A DNA stretch of 35,674 nucleotides from Alphaproteobacteria bacterium (GCA_018969935.1 JAGWXJ010000003.1:1-35674); one strand, 5' to 3'. Positions 20,395 to 29,999 are shown, numbered from the stretch's first letter. Notes: generated by a model not told the origin, from the sequence alone. Numbers and translations are program-made.

Positions 20395-21117
20395 ATGCTG
20401 AAACATGCTCAAAAGGGTAACGTTCTCTTTATTATCCTCATCGCGGTCGTATTGTTTGCGGCCCTGACATACGCGCTTTCCAGCTCAAACCGTGGCAATA
20501 CCACCATGGACCGCGAACGCGGGAGCATCAGCGCCACCGACTACCTGAGCTACGGCCAATCCATGGAAAAAATCGTAGCCCGCATGCTTTCCAACGATAT
20601 CTCGGAAAACGGCCTCAGCTTCGAAAACACCATCTGGAAGTTCTATGACGGCACGGACGTCATGGGCGCCAACGCCAACTGCACCTCATCGGCCTGCAAA
20701 ATCTTTGACCCCGCTGGCGGCGGTCAGGAACCCAAGCTGTTTGCGGCCCAAACCGTTGCATCCCCCGCCAATACGGATGTCCAGAGCGGGCATGGCGTTG
20801 TTTACGCCCTCAAAGTCACGGGCGTAGGCACCACAGCGCACGACCTTGTCATGATGATTGCCATTCTGGACAAAAACACCTGCATGCAAATCAACAACAC
20901 CCTTGGCGTTACCAACCCTTCCAATGCCCCACCGGCTGACTCATGGTCGGGCGCCACGCGTTACACCGGCGCCTTCACCGGCCCCAATGACGCAACGGAC
21001 GAGATTGGCGACGTAGCCACAGCCATCCAGCGCAAAACGGCTGGTTGCATCACCCGCTCGGGCGGCGCTTACGGCTCGGCCGACAACTACTACTATCAGG
21101 TGCTTTACGCCCGCTAA
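20395..21117 (+). CDS. prepilin-like hypothetical protein
   Basis: Short basic N-terminus then QKGNVLFIILIAVVLFAALTYALSSSNRG, resembling a type IV prepilin-like N-terminal helix. Confidence 0.6.
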   Translation: MLKHAQKGNVLFIILIAVVLFAALTYALSSSNRGNTTMDRERGSISATDYLSYGQSMEKIVARMLSNDISENGLSFENTIWKFYDGTDVMGANANCTSSACKIFDPAGGGQEPKLFAAQTVASPANTDVQSGHGVVYALKVTGVGTTAHDLVMMIAILDKNTCMQINNTLGVTNPSNAPPADSWSGATRYTGAFTGPNDATDEIGDVATAIQRKTAGCITRSGGAYGSADNYYYQVLYAR

Positions 21118-21860
21118 TCCTTGGGTACGCGGGCTATGGCCAGCACATCCACCGCGGCGGCCCCTGCCTTGTAAAGGGCATCGGCGCAGGCATTCAGCGT
21201 TGCGCCTGTCGTAAACACATCATCAACCAGCAAGACTGTTTTACCTGCAATTTGGCCCACGCGCGCAGGATTGACGCGGAATGCCCCGCGTACATTCTTA
21301 TCCCTCTCCTTACGGCTTAAGCTGCCTTGAGGTACTGTCCGCTTGATACGCTCAAGGGCATCCACACACACGGGCCGCCCCAGCCGCTGCGCCAAGAGGG
21401 CTGACTGGTTGTACCGCCGCCGCAACAGCCTGAAACGATGCAACGGCACGGGCACCAGCACGTCTGCCTCGGCCAGCACATCGGCCCCCGCCTCCCGCAT
21501 CCAGGGCACAAATGCCCGTACGGCCTGCAACTGGTCACCCGATTTGTAGCGAAGGATGATCTTGCGGCTCGCATCATCATAAATCAGGGCCGCCCGCGCG
21601 CGCCTGAAGGTAGGTGGATATTCCATGCACGCGGCACATATCAGCCCCTCCGGCTGCACCCCGCCCAAATCATGGGGGAAAGGCAAGGCGCACTGGCTGC
21701 AATAGGGCTTGCGGATAAACCTGAGGGAAGCCCAGTAATCATAGGCCACGGTGCCATGGGCATCAACCTCCTGCCCTGTTGCAGGGCACAAGGGCGGAAG
21801 CAGCCAATCAAGCCCGTTTTGGGCCAGTTTCAGGATGTTTTTGGCAAGTGCGGCAGGCAT
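21114..21860 (-). CDS. comF: ComF family phosphoribosyltransferase-like protein
   Basis: PRPP-binding motif VLLVDDVFTTGATLNAC; N-terminal Cys motifs CSQCALPF...ICAACMEYPP. Confidence 0.93.
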   Translation of the reverse strand: MPAALAKNILKLAQNGLDWLLPPLCPATGQEVDAHGTVAYDYWASLRFIRKPYCSQCALPFPHDLGGVQPEGLICAACMEYPPTFRRARAALIYDDASRKIILRYKSGDQLQAVRAFVPWMREAGADVLAEADVLVPVPLHRFRLLRRRYNQSALLAQRLGRPVCVDALERIKRTVPQGSLSRKERDKNVRGAFRVNPARVGQIAGKTVLLVDDVFTTGATLNACADALYKAGAAAVDVLAIARVPKD

Positions 21861-21882
21861 GGTCTATATCTATGCATACCAG

Positions 21883-24345
21883 ATGACCACGATGGACGAA
21901 ACACCCGCGCAACAAGCCGAGGACAGCTTTTTGAAAAGCCTGCCCCACGAAGTCGTGCTGCGCGCAAAATACATCGTATCCCACCTGCTGTTGCCTGAAG
22001 GCGCAACTGTCCTTGACCTCCAGTGCGATACGGGCGCCCTAACAGCCGCCATGGCGTATCTAAACCCCCGCCTCAACTTCATAGGTTTGGACCGTAACCG
22101 CCAACTGATCATGCGCGCCCGCGCACGGTTCAAAACGGCGCAACTTGATAACCTCGGCTTTGAAGTAGGCGATGCCCTGAACCTGCGCCGCGCTGATGAT
22201 AGCGTGGACGCCATCGTCGCTTCCAATCTGTTGGGCGATATCTACAGCCGCGGCAATTACGATGAAACCCGCATCGCCGACATGATGGGCAGGCTTTTCA
22301 AGCTTCTAAAAGCCGACGGCCTCATGGTCATCCACGATTACGCCATGCCCGAGGCGGACGAATACGTGCAAATCGAGTTCCCTGTCCCCATCCGCGACCC
22401 GCGGCATTTCAGGCTCTACGGCACCCCCATCGGCAAAACGCAAGGCGAGCGCGAAATCGAATTGCTGCAATGGTTCTCGGAAAACGCAAGCGCGCGTGAC
22501 GCCGTTAAAGGATTTTACCTTGAGGAATTGCCGCCCCATGTACCCTACACGCGCTGCTTCCGCCTGCCTGCCAAATGGGCCTACGAATTCATCATCCGCA
22601 AACAGAACATCCGCAAATTCAAAGCCAATATCGGCCACCAGCACACCTGCCTGACGGAAGCCGATTACGACCGCGTGCTTGGGCGTAACATAGGCGCGCG
22701 CATCCTGCTTACGGCCCCGCAGCGCCAGCCCCACATCACGCGCTCGCATTACGATGGCGCATTCAGGCTGTATACGGCAGAAGGCAAGGCACGCGGCTAT
22801 ATGCCAACAGGGCATATTGTTGTCGCACAAAAAATCCAGCAGGGCCGCCCCTTGCGCCTTGAGGAACTGCGCCCCTCTTCCCACGCCGCGCAATCCATCA
22901 GCATCCAGACAGTGCGCGACGAAAAGAACGGCGAGGTAGCCGATGTTGTCAGCCGCGTAACCCCGCGCGTTGAAATCATCCCCTACTTCATGGCCACCAA
23001 CGGTAGCCTGAAGGTGATATTGCAGGCGGAGGCCGAAAAGGGCATCGCCAACCTGACACCGCGCACGCGCAATAACCTTGATGGCAAACGCTGGTCCGGC
23101 CACATGGTATGTGCACCATCCCTTCCCGTTTACGAACTCGAAGGATTTGACCACGCAAGTTTGGGCGCCATCGCCCGCCTGATGATCCAGAAATTCGGCC
23201 TCACACCGCAGCACGGCAAAGGCTTTGAAGACGGCCTCAAGGGTTATCCATCCCCCGCCATGATCGATGAACGGATGGATACGATATACATCAACGTCCA
23301 GCCACCTATGGCCTTGGGCCCGCGCGCAACCAGCCCCTTCGATGAACTGCGCCTTAAGGTCTACGACGCCGAGGATGTGTTGCGTGCTACGGGCGCAGGC
23401 TTTATTCCCAATGCCTGGCTGGATATCCAGCTACAGGACCTCATGAAGCGCAACGGCCTGAAACCCAAGCCATGGCTGCACGAGGCCGTCCCCCTTTCCT
23501 ACGACCCTCCGCCCGAAGACCAGATGTTAAGGGCAGCGAAAATCCTGAAGCAGAAACCGAAGAAGCCGGAAAAACCATCCGCCAGCAAATGGGCCCCGCC
23601 CGAAAAATGGCCGGTACGCGCAGGCTCCTTCAAACCCATCCGCGGGCATGCGGGGCAGGTCACGGCCCATCGTTCGTCCTTCGTTGAACGCGGACAAAAA
23701 GACGGCGTGGTAAGGGGCCTTGCCGCCCACGACCTCGAATTCGCAAACCCGCAGGCCGACATGCAGAACATCGCGGCCATTATGCCTCTCACCGAGGATT
23801 TTCAAGGCAACACGCTGGTCGGTTTTGAATACAAGGAATTGCCAGTCCCAAGCCGCTTCGGGCAGGAAGGCCCGATGATGAACCTGCCAACCCTGCCCCT
23901 GCCAGCCAGCGTCACGAATATCGATGAAGCCCGCGCTTATATCGCCGAACAATTCGATGTCGAACTCGCGCGCGTAGCGCCGATGGGCGAGAGCTTCTTC
24001 ACGATGGTGGACCTGATGCCCCAGCGTGTTTATCCCTTTATGCTCACACGCTATCCGCGCCGCCGCAATTTAAGTATGAAGTTCAGAAACCTCTACGATA
24101 TCCTTGACCTCACGGACACGGATTTCGCCGACAGCTTCCTCTGGAAATGGGGCCTCGCCCACGCCTATCTGTGTCAGGAAACAGCGCACCAGAGCAACTG
24201 GGCCCCAAGGGCCGAAGCCCATCAGCGCGTGTTTGGCAAAAACGCAGCAAAATGGGAAAGCGCAAGCGCCAGCTGGTACAAGACCAGAAGCGCAAACGAT
24301 AAAAAGCGCATGGCATCAAACGCCCCTCGCCGCAGGCACGAATGA
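21883..24345 (+). CDS. large protein with N-terminal class I SAM methyltransferase domain
   Basis: PEGATVLDLQCDTGALTAAMAYLNPRLNFIGLDRNRQLIMRARARF is methyltransferase motif I/II; about 600 aa of unassigned C-terminal sequence. Start ambiguous (21859, 21883 or 21892). Confidence 0.75.
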   Translation: MTTMDETPAQQAEDSFLKSLPHEVVLRAKYIVSHLLLPEGATVLDLQCDTGALTAAMAYLNPRLNFIGLDRNRQLIMRARARFKTAQLDNLGFEVGDALNLRRADDSVDAIVASNLLGDIYSRGNYDETRIADMMGRLFKLLKADGLMVIHDYAMPEADEYVQIEFPVPIRDPRHFRLYGTPIGKTQGEREIELLQWFSENASARDAVKGFYLEELPPHVPYTRCFRLPAKWAYEFIIRKQNIRKFKANIGHQHTCLTEADYDRVLGRNIGARILLTAPQRQPHITRSHYDGAFRLYTAEGKARGYMPTGHIVVAQKIQQGRPLRLEELRPSSHAAQSISIQTVRDEKNGEVADVVSRVTPRVEIIPYFMATNGSLKVILQAEAEKGIANLTPRTRNNLDGKRWSGHMVCAPSLPVYELEGFDHASLGAIARLMIQKFGLTPQHGKGFEDGLKGYPSPAMIDERMDTIYINVQPPMALGPRATSPFDELRLKVYDAEDVLRATGAGFIPNAWLDIQLQDLMKRNGLKPKPWLHEAVPLSYDPPPEDQMLRAAKILKQKPKKPEKPSASKWAPPEKWPVRAGSFKPIRGHAGQVTAHRSSFVERGQKDGVVRGLAAHDLEFANPQADMQNIAAIMPLTEDFQGNTLVGFEYKELPVPSRFGQEGPMMNLPTLPLPASVTNIDEARAYIAEQFDVELARVAPMGESFFTMVDLMPQRVYPFMLTRYPRRRNLSMKFRNLYDILDLTDTDFADSFLWKWGLAHAYLCQETAHQSNWAPRAEAHQRVFGKNAAKWESASASWYKTRSANDKKRMASNAPRRRHE

Positions 24346-24370
24346 AAAAGGCGGGCCATGCCCGCCTTTT
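24346..24370. terminator. bidirectional intrinsic terminator
   Basis: AAAAGGCGGGC-CAT-GCCCGCCTTTT, perfect 11-bp stem between two convergent genes, immediately after the stop at 24345. Confidence 0.9.
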
Positions 24371-24389
24371 GAATTTATGACCGCGTAAT

Positions 24390-24677
24390 TTAGTGGCCTT
24401 CCTTGCATTTACCGCAGCATTTATCGCCTTCACCGCATTTGGTTTCCTGCAACATGCCCATCAACTGGTCCTTGATATGGACGCGGCGCTGCTTGAGGTC
24501 CTTCTCGATATCATCGGACGTGGCACCGCCGCCATTCTCGATTTTCTCGATCTCTTTTGTAAGCACATGGTAAGCTTCCATCAGCTTCTCGAAATGCGTG
24601 TTGGATACCTTGAGTGCATGGATGGCATCCTTGTACTCCGGTAAATCGTTGACCAAAGCGTGGTGTTCTACTGTCAT
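24390..24677 (-). CDS. DUF465/YdcH-like small protein with Cys-rich C-terminus
   Basis: HHALVNDLPEYKDAIHALKVSNTHFEKLMEAYHVLTKEIEKIENGGG...LKQRRVHIKDQLMGML then ETKCGEGDKCCGKCKEGH. Confidence 0.8.
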   Translation of the reverse strand: MTVEHHALVNDLPEYKDAIHALKVSNTHFEKLMEAYHVLTKEIEKIENGGGATSDDIEKDLKQRRVHIKDQLMGMLQETKCGEGDKCCGKCKEGH

Positions 24678-24787
24678 GGTAACTCCTTTGTTTCAGCTCC
24701 AAGCCTAGCAATCACGCCAAAATGCGCTTTGATGAAAGTCAACAATCCGTCATTTGCGTAAACCCTGAATCCCGCTAGGTTAGGCCC

Positions 24788-27580
24788 ATGCAACCAAAAC
24801 TGCCCTATGCAACGGCCTTGGCCGTCCAGTCCGGCCAGTGGGCCGCCCTGACCCCCGATGGCGAACTGCTGTCCGGCCCGCTGGCCGATGCATCGGCATT
24901 GCCCGCAAACGCGCCGGTAATGCTGTGCCATGCGCCCTTTGTGGCCACACGCGTGGCCCTGAATGTGCCCACCATCGACGTGCTGGAACTCTTTGCCTTC
25001 GTAAAACCCGCCCGATTTTGCGTCCCGACCATCGGCGGGCTGGCGCAAGCGTTGGGCCACCCTATCCCCCAATCAGCCGAAGACGCAGCCATGTTGCTGC
25101 CCACCCTTGCGGGCGAACTGCTGGTACATCTGCAAACAGGCACGCCCGAAAGCGCGCGCCCCCAAATCATCGCGCTGGCGGAAGCCATGGGCCAGCAAGG
25201 CCAGGGATGGGGCTGGAGCCAATGGATCATCGAAGCTTTGGGCAGCACCTACGACCCCAATAAAATCACCCGCTCGCGCGATGTGCTGGCCGCATGGGAA
25301 ACCCTGCCCGAATGGGCCGATGAAGCACCACCCACCCCGGCGTCTTCCTATGGAATCACGGGCGAGGAAGCGCGTGACCACCTCCGCGATCTGGTGACGC
25401 GCCGCCGCGGCTTTGGCCGCGCTGGCGAAGGCCGTACCGCACAGGAAAATTATACCACCCGCATCATCCCCGCCTTTGCCCCCCGCGAGCAGGAGGGCGA
25501 ACCGAATGTCGTAACCGCCGAGGCCGGCACAGGCGTAGGCAAAACACTGGGCTACCTTGCCCCCGCGCATCTGTGGGCCGAAAGAAACGAAGGCACGGTC
25601 TGGGTCGCGACCTACACCCGCAACCTGCAAAGGCAAATCGATTCCGAACTGGAAATCCTGTACCCCAACGCCGAGGAACGCGCGCGCAAGGCCGTCATCA
25701 GAAAAGGGCGGGAAAACTATTTATGCCTCCTCAACTTCGATGATCTGGTCGCAGCCACCCAAACCGCGCGTGACCCGCGCACGGTCATTGCGGCAGGCAT
25801 CATGGCGCGCTGGGTTGCCGCCACCAAGGACGGCGACCTTACAGGCAATGATTTCCCCGGCTGGCTCGAAGGCCTCCTGAAATTCGAACACACGACAGGC
25901 TTGGCCGACAGGCGCGGCGAATGCATTTACGCCGCCTGCGCGCACTACAAAAAATGCTACATCGAGCGCGCACAACGCAAAGCCAACCGGGCCCATATTG
26001 TTGTCGCAAACCATGCCCTTGCACTCTCTACGCTGGCACAGGCGGAAGCAGGCGACACCCTGCCCACACGCTACATATTCGATGAAGGGCACCACCTGTT
26101 TGATGCTGCCGACAGCATGTTCGGCATCCACTTGACCGGGCTTGAAGGGGCCGAACTGCGCCGCTGGATTCTGGGTCCTGAGGACGGCAGCGGCCCCCGC
26201 CGGGCGCGCCGCGCCAAGGGCCTGAAAAAACGGATGGAAGGCTTGGTGCTCGAAACCGATGACACGGCAAAACTGATTGAACAGGCCGTGATGGCTGCCC
26301 GCGTTTTGCCCGCACCCAACTGGAAACGAAATTTCAACAGCGACACACCGCAAGGCCCTATCGAGGCGTTTTTGCAGGCCATCTACCATCAGGTAAAGGC
26401 ACACGCTAAAGACGCGCAATCCAGCTGGTCGCTGGAATGCGATATCCATCCGCTAAACCCCGATGTGATTGTAAAGGCGGACGAATGCGTATCGGCACTC
26501 AAAAACCTTCATCGCCCGCTATTTGCACTATCCCGCAACCTGCGCGAAAAGCTGGACACCGACGCCGACCTCATGAATGCGGAAACGCGCATGCGCCTCG
26601 GTTCACTGGCAACCGGCCTTGAACGCAGGGCCACCCGTGTTGTCGCCGCATGGATAGCCATGCTTGAAAACCTCAGGGAGGAAACCCCGCCCGCCTTCAT
26701 CGACTGGTTTGCAATAGAACGCAACGATGGCCGCGATTACGATGTTGGCTACTACCGCCACTATCTGGACCCCGCCATCCCCTTCGGCACCGAGCTACGT
26801 CCGCATGCCCACGGCGTACTTGTAACGTCGGCCACGCTCAAGTCATCCCGCGCCGATGACGAGCGCGCATGGATGGAAGCCGACCGCATGACAGGCATGG
26901 AAGCATTAAGCCCGCTGGCACCCGTGCGCGTGGGCATCCAATCCCCCTTCAAATACGCCGAGCAAACGCGCGTGCTGGTCGTAAACGACATCCGAAAAGA
27001 CGATATAGCCCGCATGACCAAAGCCTACGGCAGCCTTTTCAAAGCATCGCACGGCGGTGCACTGGGCCTGTTCACGGCCATCCACCGCCTGCGCATGGTC
27101 CACGAAAAACTGGCCCCCGCACTGGAAGCCCAAAACATTCCTATTTACGCGCAGCACATCGATAACATCGGCATAGGCACCCTCGTTGATATTTTCAGGG
27201 CCGAGGAAGATGCCTGCCTGTTAGGTACCGATGCCGTGCGTGACGGTGTCGACGTACCTGGCCGCAGCCTGCGCCTCATAGTCTTTGACCGCGTGCCTTG
27301 GCCACGCCCAACCATAATGCACCGCGCCCGCAAGCAAGCCATGGGCGGCAAATCCTACGAAGAGTCCCTAACGCGCATGAAGCTGCGCCAGGCCTATGGC
27401 CGTCTGGTACGCAGCCCAACCGACCACGGGGTATTCGTACTGCTGGACAGCGGCTTCCCCAGCCGCCTTGAGGATAGCTTCCCCGAAGGCGTCGCAGTCC
27501 AACGCGTACCGCTTGATGAAGCCATCCACATCACGCGTTCCTTCTTCACCCGCCCCGAGGAACAGGAAAAAGTTGCCTGA
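24788..27580 (+). CDS. ATP-dependent helicase, DinG/Rad3-like (XPD family)
   Basis: Walker A EAGTGVGKTLGYLAPAHLW; motif II FDEGHHLFD; Cys-rich segment GECIYAACAHYKKCYIERAQ consistent with an FeS cluster; C-terminal LGTDAVRDGVDVPG and QAYGRLVRS. Confidence 0.9.
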   Translation: MQPKLPYATALAVQSGQWAALTPDGELLSGPLADASALPANAPVMLCHAPFVATRVALNVPTIDVLELFAFVKPARFCVPTIGGLAQALGHPIPQSAEDAAMLLPTLAGELLVHLQTGTPESARPQIIALAEAMGQQGQGWGWSQWIIEALGSTYDPNKITRSRDVLAAWETLPEWADEAPPTPASSYGITGEEARDHLRDLVTRRRGFGRAGEGRTAQENYTTRIIPAFAPREQEGEPNVVTAEAGTGVGKTLGYLAPAHLWAERNEGTVWVATYTRNLQRQIDSELEILYPNAEERARKAVIRKGRENYLCLLNFDDLVAATQTARDPRTVIAAGIMARWVAATKDGDLTGNDFPGWLEGLLKFEHTTGLADRRGECIYAACAHYKKCYIERAQRKANRAHIVVANHALALSTLAQAEAGDTLPTRYIFDEGHHLFDAADSMFGIHLTGLEGAELRRWILGPEDGSGPRRARRAKGLKKRMEGLVLETDDTAKLIEQAVMAARVLPAPNWKRNFNSDTPQGPIEAFLQAIYHQVKAHAKDAQSSWSLECDIHPLNPDVIVKADECVSALKNLHRPLFALSRNLREKLDTDADLMNAETRMRLGSLATGLERRATRVVAAWIAMLENLREETPPAFIDWFAIERNDGRDYDVGYYRHYLDPAIPFGTELRPHAHGVLVTSATLKSSRADDERAWMEADRMTGMEALSPLAPVRVGIQSPFKYAEQTRVLVVNDIRKDDIARMTKAYGSLFKASHGGALGLFTAIHRLRMVHEKLAPALEAQNIPIYAQHIDNIGIGTLVDIFRAEEDACLLGTDAVRDGVDVPGRSLRLIVFDRVPWPRPTIMHRARKQAMGGKSYEESLTRMKLRQAYGRLVRSPTDHGVFVLLDSGFPSRLEDSFPEGVAVQRVPLDEAIHITRSFFTRPEEQEKVA

Positions 27581-27587
27581 TTGAATT

Positions 27588-27827
27588 TTGGCGCAATCGC
27601 AAAACATACGTACCAACCGCATCGTCATCTGGCACGGCATGAACAACCGCGGCAAACCTGCCATCGCCTACATCAACGATGATGGCGCCGCCATAGTTGA
27701 TATTTTCAACATGCGCGGTTCTGTTTCGGAAGTGGCGGCAATGGTTGAATCCCGCTATCCGAAGGGCCTCGCGCGCCGCGGAATATTTGAGAAATTCACA
27801 ACTCTCTACAGCTTGATGCCGCGCTGA
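27588..27827 (+). CDS. small hypothetical protein
   Basis: 79-aa ORF directly downstream of the helicase with a TTG start; no recognised family. Confidence 0.4.
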   Translation: MAQSQNIRTNRIVIWHGMNNRGKPAIAYINDDGAAIVDIFNMRGSVSEVAAMVESRYPKGLARRGIFEKFTTLYSLMPR

Positions 27828-28005
27828 AATACGCGTGTAAAAAATCACGCTGCCACTAAAAAACCGTTTGCGAACCCCAGCAACTTGCCTCAAAATTTTT
27901 GAGTCGGGACAATCGTTCCGAAGCCTCAAAAAACTCTTGCATTCAATTTCAAAAAACGCTTTTTTCTCTGCCGCAGAAAGCCAGAGCCGTGAAAGGAGAA
28001 ACGTG

Positions 28006-28158
28006 ATGTTTGGTCTATCGCTCAAAATTACGGAGTTTTTCCCCGGTGATCTCACGGCTATCTTCGGCAACAAATGGCTTTGCCCCCAGCAGGAAACCGA
28101 AAAGTACAAAACCTACGGTGATTGCTACACCTGCCCCGGCACGCTGACGTTCAGCTGA
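28006..28158 (+). CDS. putative 50-aa small protein
   Basis: MFGLSLKITEFFPGDLTAIFGNKWLCPQQETEKYKTYGDCYTCPGTLTFS; strong SD gaaaggagaaacgtgATG. Confidence 0.5.
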   Translation: MFGLSLKITEFFPGDLTAIFGNKWLCPQQETEKYKTYGDCYTCPGTLTFS

Positions 28159-28212
28159 ACCACCGCTTCAAAAAAATTGCATCTGGAAACCGTTAGCCCT
28201 AACTATGCGCTA

Positions 28213-29043
28213 ATGGACTCGAAGCCGTTCGACATCTGCATGCATTTCCGCGCCGCGTCTGCGCAGGTGCATGTTGTCGACCCGAAGATCGCGGGCTCTT
28301 ACGAACTGCTGGAGCAAGCGTATAACGAGATGCTTGTCACAACCTTCCCCGAGGAAGCCCCCTACGAAACGCTCGAAAAATGGCACAGGCGCCTTGAAGC
28401 CGCCGACGCTCCCTCCCGCTATATAATCGGCATCTCGGGCGAACATCTGGACAACCCGAAAAAACGCAAGCTCATGGGCCTGTTTGTCGGCATCTACTAC
28501 AAGAAGGCCGATGCGGGTGTACTGGCCTACAACATCGTAAAACCCCAGTGGCAAGGTTCGGGCTTGGGCGCGGCCCAAGTAGAAATGCGCCGCAAACTGA
28601 TGCTGGAAGCTGCAAGACAGGAAGGCAAAAAGCTCGGCGGCATCTTCGCCGAATGTAATGACCCCGCCCTGATGCCATCCTCGGAAGACGTGATGGACCC
28701 GCGCAAGCGCATCGAGATGTACGCAAAAATGGGCGGCCTTCGCGTCCCCATCAAATACAGCCTGCAACTGGGCCCCGACCCTGCCGACAAATCCGACAAA
28801 ATGATGCTGATTGCCTTCCCTCACCCCGCAACGGAGGAATATCCGCAGTACCGCTGCATCGCCGAATTCATCAGGGGGATTTATGAAGTGCGCGGCTTCG
28901 ACCCCGAAAAGCACCCCGATTTCCACCGCATGGAAAGGCAATTGCGCCGCGGCTTCCACAAAGGCAGACAGTCAACGGAAGGCTGGTTAATACCACTGGT
29001 CAACAAACAGGGTCGTTACGACCGCCACCGCTTCATCCTTTAA
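28213..29043 (+). CDS. GNAT-like acetyltransferase
   Basis: VGIYYKKADAGVLAYNIVKPQWQGSGLGAAQVEMRRKLMLEAARQEG resembles the GNAT acetyl-CoA loop (Q-x-x-G-x-G); start chosen as the ATG inside the TTG-initiated ORF. Confidence 0.6.
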   Translation: MDSKPFDICMHFRAASAQVHVVDPKIAGSYELLEQAYNEMLVTTFPEEAPYETLEKWHRRLEAADAPSRYIIGISGEHLDNPKKRKLMGLFVGIYYKKADAGVLAYNIVKPQWQGSGLGAAQVEMRRKLMLEAARQEGKKLGGIFAECNDPALMPSSEDVMDPRKRIEMYAKMGGLRVPIKYSLQLGPDPADKSDKMMLIAFPHPATEEYPQYRCIAEFIRGIYEVRGFDPEKHPDFHRMERQLRRGFHKGRQSTEGWLIPLVNKQGRYDRHRFIL

Positions 29044-29977
29044 AGGCGATAATCCCGCCCGGCCACGCCTCGGCACCCTCGCGGCGCTTGCGGCGGATGG
29101 CATCAATCGGCACCGCCCCCACATGCACATCACCCGCATGAGTCATGCTCATGCCGTAGCTGGGCTCCGATTGCAAAATGATGCCGTCTACAGCCATATC
29201 CATCTCGCACGGGCCGTAAATGGCGGCACCCGCAAAATTGGTTTCGCGCCCCACAAGGTAGGGCGGCACGCCAACCCCGCCGACAGCCGCCACGCCCATC
29301 ATGCCCTCGACGGCCCGCGCGCGGCAATTCAGGAACACGCGGTTGTATCCTGATGGATGCATCGTCATGGAAGGCACTAGAAGCACCTCGATCCCCTCGT
29401 GCATCAGGGCATGCACCACAGCCGATTGCTGGACATCAAGGCATACAAGCACGCCCACCTTCACGCCGTTCAGCATGAATGACGATATTGTCTGCCCGCC
29501 CTGCATGTTGTCGCCCTGCTCGTCCAGCTCCCACGGCGTCAGCACCATCTTGTCCTGCGTCAGCACCAACGTGCCATCAGCCCCGAAGACATAGGCGCGG
29601 TTGAAATACCGCGTCAGCGCCTCGTTCTTGCGGGTGTCGTTAAACTGTTTGAAATACGGCTCCGGATACGGCTTGGGCGCCCGCACGGGATACGAGCCCG
29701 CCAGAATCGCCAACCCCGTTTTTTTGGCAACGGCGGCAACGCCAGCCAACCCCGCTTCGTTTTGTGACTCCGTCCACTCGAAGCCGTCACCCGCCTTCAG
29801 ATCCTTCGGCGCAAACTGGTACCAGTGCACGCATGCATATTCGGGCAGCACCAGAATGTCCGCATTCTGCGCCTTTGCGGCTAATGCCTTTTCTTCGAGA
29901 AGCGCAATCCACGCCTCCATCGAAGCGACGGGAAACGAAAAATCGATAGGCCAGAGGGCAACGCGGAAATCAGTCAT
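29033..29977 (-). CDS. carbon-nitrogen hydrolase (nitrilase superfamily)
   Basis: Glu-Lys-Cys triad contexts: ILVLPEYACVHW, LVLTQDKMVLTPWE, VKVGVLVCLDVQQS. Confidence 0.9.
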   Translation of the reverse strand: MTDFRVALWPIDFSFPVASMEAWIALLEEKALAAKAQNADILVLPEYACVHWYQFAPKDLKAGDGFEWTESQNEAGLAGVAAVAKKTGLAILAGSYPVRAPKPYPEPYFKQFNDTRKNEALTRYFNRAYVFGADGTLVLTQDKMVLTPWELDEQGDNMQGGQTISSFMLNGVKVGVLVCLDVQQSAVVHALMHEGIEVLLVPSMTMHPSGYNRVFLNCRARAVEGMMGVAAVGGVGVPPYLVGRETNFAGAAIYGPCEMDMAVDGIILQSEPSYGMSMTHAGDVHVGAVPIDAIRRKRREGAEAWPGGIIAFKG

Positions 29978-29999
29978 CCGGATAGGTTAATTTTTTTCT

